NCBI GenBank assembly: GCA_002725445.1 | Contig: PBPD01000119.1 | Coordinates: 1-7,012, forward strand | Source: Rickettsiales bacterium | GTDB lineage: Bacteria; Pseudomonadota; Alphaproteobacteria; Rickettsiales; UBA3002 | DNA length: 7,012 nt | Direction: 5' to 3' | Translations under genes and position numbers: made by a program | Notes under the pieces: generated by a model | The model's database searches: none | Seen by the model: the letters and a program-made list of their open reading frames with translations, nothing else | Told to the model about the DNA's origin: nothing | Shown: positions 5,208 through 7,012 of the stretch, in pieces | How positions within the stretch are numbered: the stretch's first letter is position 1 | Layout of the letters: each line of letters begins with the position of its first letter

Positions 5208-5924
5208 ATGTGGGTGCGTATGCGTGCAACACGCACGGCCATGCTGCAGGGAAGATTGCGCCTGTTGCAGCGTGGGCGGTGCTATGACCTGCCGCGCCCG
5301 CTGGTGAATTATTGTGTGGCTGCCGGCCTTGCCGAGCGACCCGTTGAACCCCCATTAACAGAAGGATACGAGATGATGCAGCATTATCCGCCGCGCCGAT
5401 TGGTGCGCCTGAGCCCACCTGCCAGCGAACCGCTGAGCGTGGAGGAAACCAAATTGTTTTTGCGCGTGGACGGCACCGGCGAAGACGCCGTGATTGCGCG
5501 CATGATTGCCGCTGCACGTGAGGCGGCTGAAGCGCATTTGCGCGTGGCGCTTGTGAGCCAGCATTGGCAATTGGCGTTTGATGGGTATGCGCCTGTGTGC
5601 GTGGCGCTGCCTTATAGCCCGGTGCAGCGCGTGAGTGCGGTGCGTGTGTTGGATGCAGCAGGGCAGGCAAGCACGGTGAATGCAGCGGCGTATCATGTGA
5701 ATGCGGCTAATACGCAGCTGGTGTTTGACCAGCAGGTGAGCGGCCACCGTGTGGAGATTGATTATGTGGCCGGTTATGGCGATGCGGCGGCAGATGTGCC
5801 AGCCGCCATACGGCAAGGCCTGTTGCACCATGTGGCGGCGATGTTTGACGCGCGTGAGGCGGCAACAGATGTGCCACGCGCGGCCGAGCGGTTATATGCG
5901 CCGTATCGCGAGGTGCGGGTATGA
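5208..5924 (+). CDS. Phage head-tail connector protein (gp6 / phiE125 gp8-like), possible N-terminal fusion
   Basis: The C-terminal 180 residues are a head-tail connector of the HK97 gp6 / phiE125 gp8 / RcGTA g6 kind, which forms the ring under the portal. The blocks are YPPRRLVRLSPPASEPLSVE (60-79), TKLFLRVDGTGEDAVIARMI (81-100), AAREAAEAH (102-110), LPYSPVQRVSAVRVLDAAG (134-152), VEIDYVAGYGDAAADVPAAI (182-201) and a helical end. Two starts compete. The ATG at 5208 gives 238 residues but has only a weak AGGTGG 3 bases upstream. The ATG at 5373 gives 183 residues, the usual family length, with GAAGGA 6 bases upstream. The extra 55 residues look coding: GRLRLLQRGRCYDLPRPLVN followed by CVAAGLAERP resembles the tiny phage proteins often found between capsid and connector genes. 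This could be a fusion, or a separate small gene read in the same frame. The stop overlaps the next start by 4 bases. Confidence 0.88.
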   Translation: MWVRMRATRTAMLQGRLRLLQRGRCYDLPRPLVNYCVAAGLAERPVEPPLTEGYEMMQHYPPRRLVRLSPPASEPLSVEETKLFLRVDGTGEDAVIARMIAAAREAAEAHLRVALVSQHWQLAFDGYAPVCVALPYSPVQRVSAVRVLDAAGQASTVNAAAYHVNAANTQLVFDQQVSGHRVEIDYVAGYGDAAADVPAAIRQGLLHHVAAMFDAREAATDVPRAAERLYAPYREVRV

Positions 5925-6280
5925 GCCGCCGCAATTATAGCAATGGCGACGGGCGTGCATTAGCCAGCCGCCTGCGCCGCCGCGTGCGAATTGAAACGCC
6001 CGTGGAAGTGAGCGATGGCATGGGCGGCACGGTGCGTAACTGGCAATTGCTGGCCGAGGCATGGGCCGAGATTAGCCCGCTGCGAGGGCGTGAAGCATTG
6101 GCGCAGTTTCAGCTGGAATCGCAGATTAGTCACCGCATTGTGCTGCGTTGGCGCGCGAATCTGGATGCGAGCATGCGCGTGGTGCATGGCGGGCGGGTGT
6201 TTAACATTCGGGCGGTGCTGAACGTGAATGAAGCCGACCGCATGCTGGAAGTGCTGGCAGAGGAAGGAGGCGCGGTATGA
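5921..6280 (+). CDS. Phage head-tail adaptor / stopper protein (GTA g7-like)
   Basis: This neck protein of the SPP1 gp16 / phage head-tail joining family closes the connector channel and links head to tail. It has 119 residues starting at the ATG inside an ATGA overlap with the connector gene, a sign of coupled translation. Family signs are a short basic N-terminus (LASRLRRRVRIETPVEV, 14-30), then SDGMGGTVRNWQLLAEAWAE (31-50) and ISPLRGREALAQFQLESQIS (51-70). These are followed by HRIVLRWRANLDASMRVVHG (71-90), GRVFNIRAVLNVNEADRMLE (91-110) and a final beta strand. The G-GG-V-NW pattern and the GR-FNI-AV-N turn are hallmarks. Length is typical. It overlaps the next gene by 4 bases. Confidence 0.92.
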   Translation: MSRRNYSNGDGRALASRLRRRVRIETPVEVSDGMGGTVRNWQLLAEAWAEISPLRGREALAQFQLESQISHRIVLRWRANLDASMRVVHGGRVFNIRAVLNVNEADRMLEVLAEEGGAV

Positions 6281-6684
6281 GCGGGTTGAGTGTGCTGGAA
6301 GTGCAAAAGGCGATTTATGCTGAGCTGAACGGTGATGTAAGTTTGGGCGCGTTGGTGAGCGGGGTGTTTGACCGGGTGCGTGAGGGGACGCAATTTCCGT
6401 ATGTGGTGCTGGGCGAAGCCGAGGCGCAACACTGGCAAACGGTGAGCCATAGCGGGCAGGAAGTGAGCGCGCTGGTGCATGTGTTTAGCCGCGAAGGCGG
6501 GCGTAAGGAATGTATGGAGATTATGGAGCAGGTCTATGCATTGCTGCACGAGGCCGAGCTGGTGCTGAGCGGGTTCAGCCTGATCTTTATGCGGTTTGAT
6601 GGCTCGGATCTGGAGCTGGAACGCGACGGGCTGACCTATCATGGGCGCATGCAGTTTCGGCTGCTGGTGCAGGCAGAAAGCTGA
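6277..6684 (+). CDS. DUF3168 tail-terminator protein (GTA g8-like)
   Basis: This 135-residue protein belongs to the DUF3168 / tail completion family, which caps the tail tube and joins it to the neck. The start ATG at 6277 lies in an ATGA overlap with the adaptor stop and has AAGGAGG 6 bases upstream, the strongest ribosome site in the window. Family features are an N-terminal helix (SVLEVQKAIYAELNGDVSLG, 5-24), the FDRVREGTQFPYVVLGEAEA block (31-50), a strand block EVSALVHVFSREGGRKECME (62-81) with its following helix (IMEQVYALLHEAEL), and the final FMRFDG then GRMQFRLLVQ strands. It precedes the tail tube gene by 11 bases, and the two are evidently co-transcribed. Confidence 0.92.
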   Translation: MSGLSVLEVQKAIYAELNGDVSLGALVSGVFDRVREGTQFPYVVLGEAEAQHWQTVSHSGQEVSALVHVFSREGGRKECMEIMEQVYALLHEAELVLSGFSLIFMRFDGSDLELERDGLTYHGRMQFRLLVQAES

Positions 6685-6695
6685 GGAGGCGGGCG

Positions 6696-7012
6696 ATGAG
6701 TGTGCAGGACGGGAGAAAGCTGCAATTGCAGGTGGGCGATGGCAATGCGCCTGTGGAAGGGTTTAGTACGATTGGCAGTTTGCAGGTGAGCGCGTTGGAT
6801 GTGCGGCTGGAACCACATGATGCCAGTCATGCAGGCAGTGGCCCCTGGCGCAAGCTGCACGCGGTGGGCGGCCAGCGCCATGTGCGTGTGGAAGGCGATG
6901 GGCTGTTTGCCAATGAAGCGGCAGAGGCGTTGCTGCGCAGCTATGCGCTGGGCGGTGTGCGCGCGAATTATGTGCTGCGCTTTGGCAATGGCGAGGTGCT
7001 GGAGGCGCCGTG
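6696..7012 (+). CDS. Phage major tail (tube) protein, TP901-1 / GTA g9-like, 3' end beyond window
   Basis: Only the first 105 residues are inside the window, and the frame is open to the edge. The ATG at 6696 has AGGAGG 6 bases upstream. The N-terminus MSVQDGRKLQLQVGDGNAPV, then EGFSTIGSLQVSAL, matches the G-DLL-KVGDG-f-TvgG-r opening of TP901-1-type major tail proteins. The following DVRLEPHDASHAGSGPWRKL corresponds to the region where these proteins read vDvTh-dS-gW-eL. The block GGQRHVRVEGDGLFANEAAE and the end ANYVLRFGNGEVLEAP also fit. The protein polymerises into the tail tube through which DNA passes. Position after the terminator gene is the standard order. Confidence 0.88.
   Translation, partial: MSVQDGRKLQLQVGDGNAPVEGFSTIGSLQVSALDVRLEPHDASHAGSGPWRKLHAVGGQRHVRVEGDGLFANEAAEALLRSYALGGVRANYVLRFGNGEVLEAP

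Overview
The window carries the head and neck half of a tailed-phage (HK97-type) structural gene cluster on the + strand: prohead protease, major capsid protein, head-tail connector, head-tail adaptor, tail-terminator (DUF3168) protein and the start of the major tail tube protein. The order matches the gene transfer agent (GTA) clusters and related prophages of Alphaproteobacteria (RcGTA g4 to g9). An alphaproteobacterial source is inferred from this order, from the family resemblance of the proteins, and from a perfect CtrA-type box (TTAA-N7-TTAAC) in front of the capsid gene. No 16S or other taxonomic marker is present. No integrase, repressor, lysis, tRNA or CRISPR element was seen.

Layout. 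Positions 1-261 are AT-rich (66 G/C in the first 240 bases, 27.5%). On the - strand they hold an uninterrupted frame whose translation resembles the core of a pyridoxamine-5'-phosphate-oxidase-like flavoprotein, but without a start codon or N-terminus. Composition then jumps to well over 60% GC at the 3' end of a - strand pentapeptide-repeat gene (271-1146). A 107-bp divergent gap leads to the prohead protease (1254-1871). A - strand gene of unknown function (1923-2381) separates protease from capsid. The 267-280 bp gap before the capsid gene is AT-rich and holds seven TTAAC motifs, including the CtrA-type box. The capsid gene (2661-3869) ends in a strong intrinsic terminator. A good sigma70-type promoter then starts a second unit with two unrecognised genes (4074-4415 and 4541-5167). 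From 5208 to the right edge the connector, adaptor, tail-terminator and tail-tube genes are tightly packed, with short overlaps and good ribosome binding sites.

How the parts fit. Known family roles say that the protease removes the delta domain from the capsid protein during prohead maturation, that the connector, adaptor and terminator proteins build the neck, and that the tail-tube protein stacks beneath them. Compared with a compact phage or RcGTA operon, this cluster is opened up. Portal and terminase genes are not upstream of the protease, an antisense gene and two unknown genes are inserted, and the capsid gene sits in its own promoter-terminator unit with a probable CtrA input. That fits a domesticated, host-regulated GTA-like element better than an intact prophage, but this is inference from one window.
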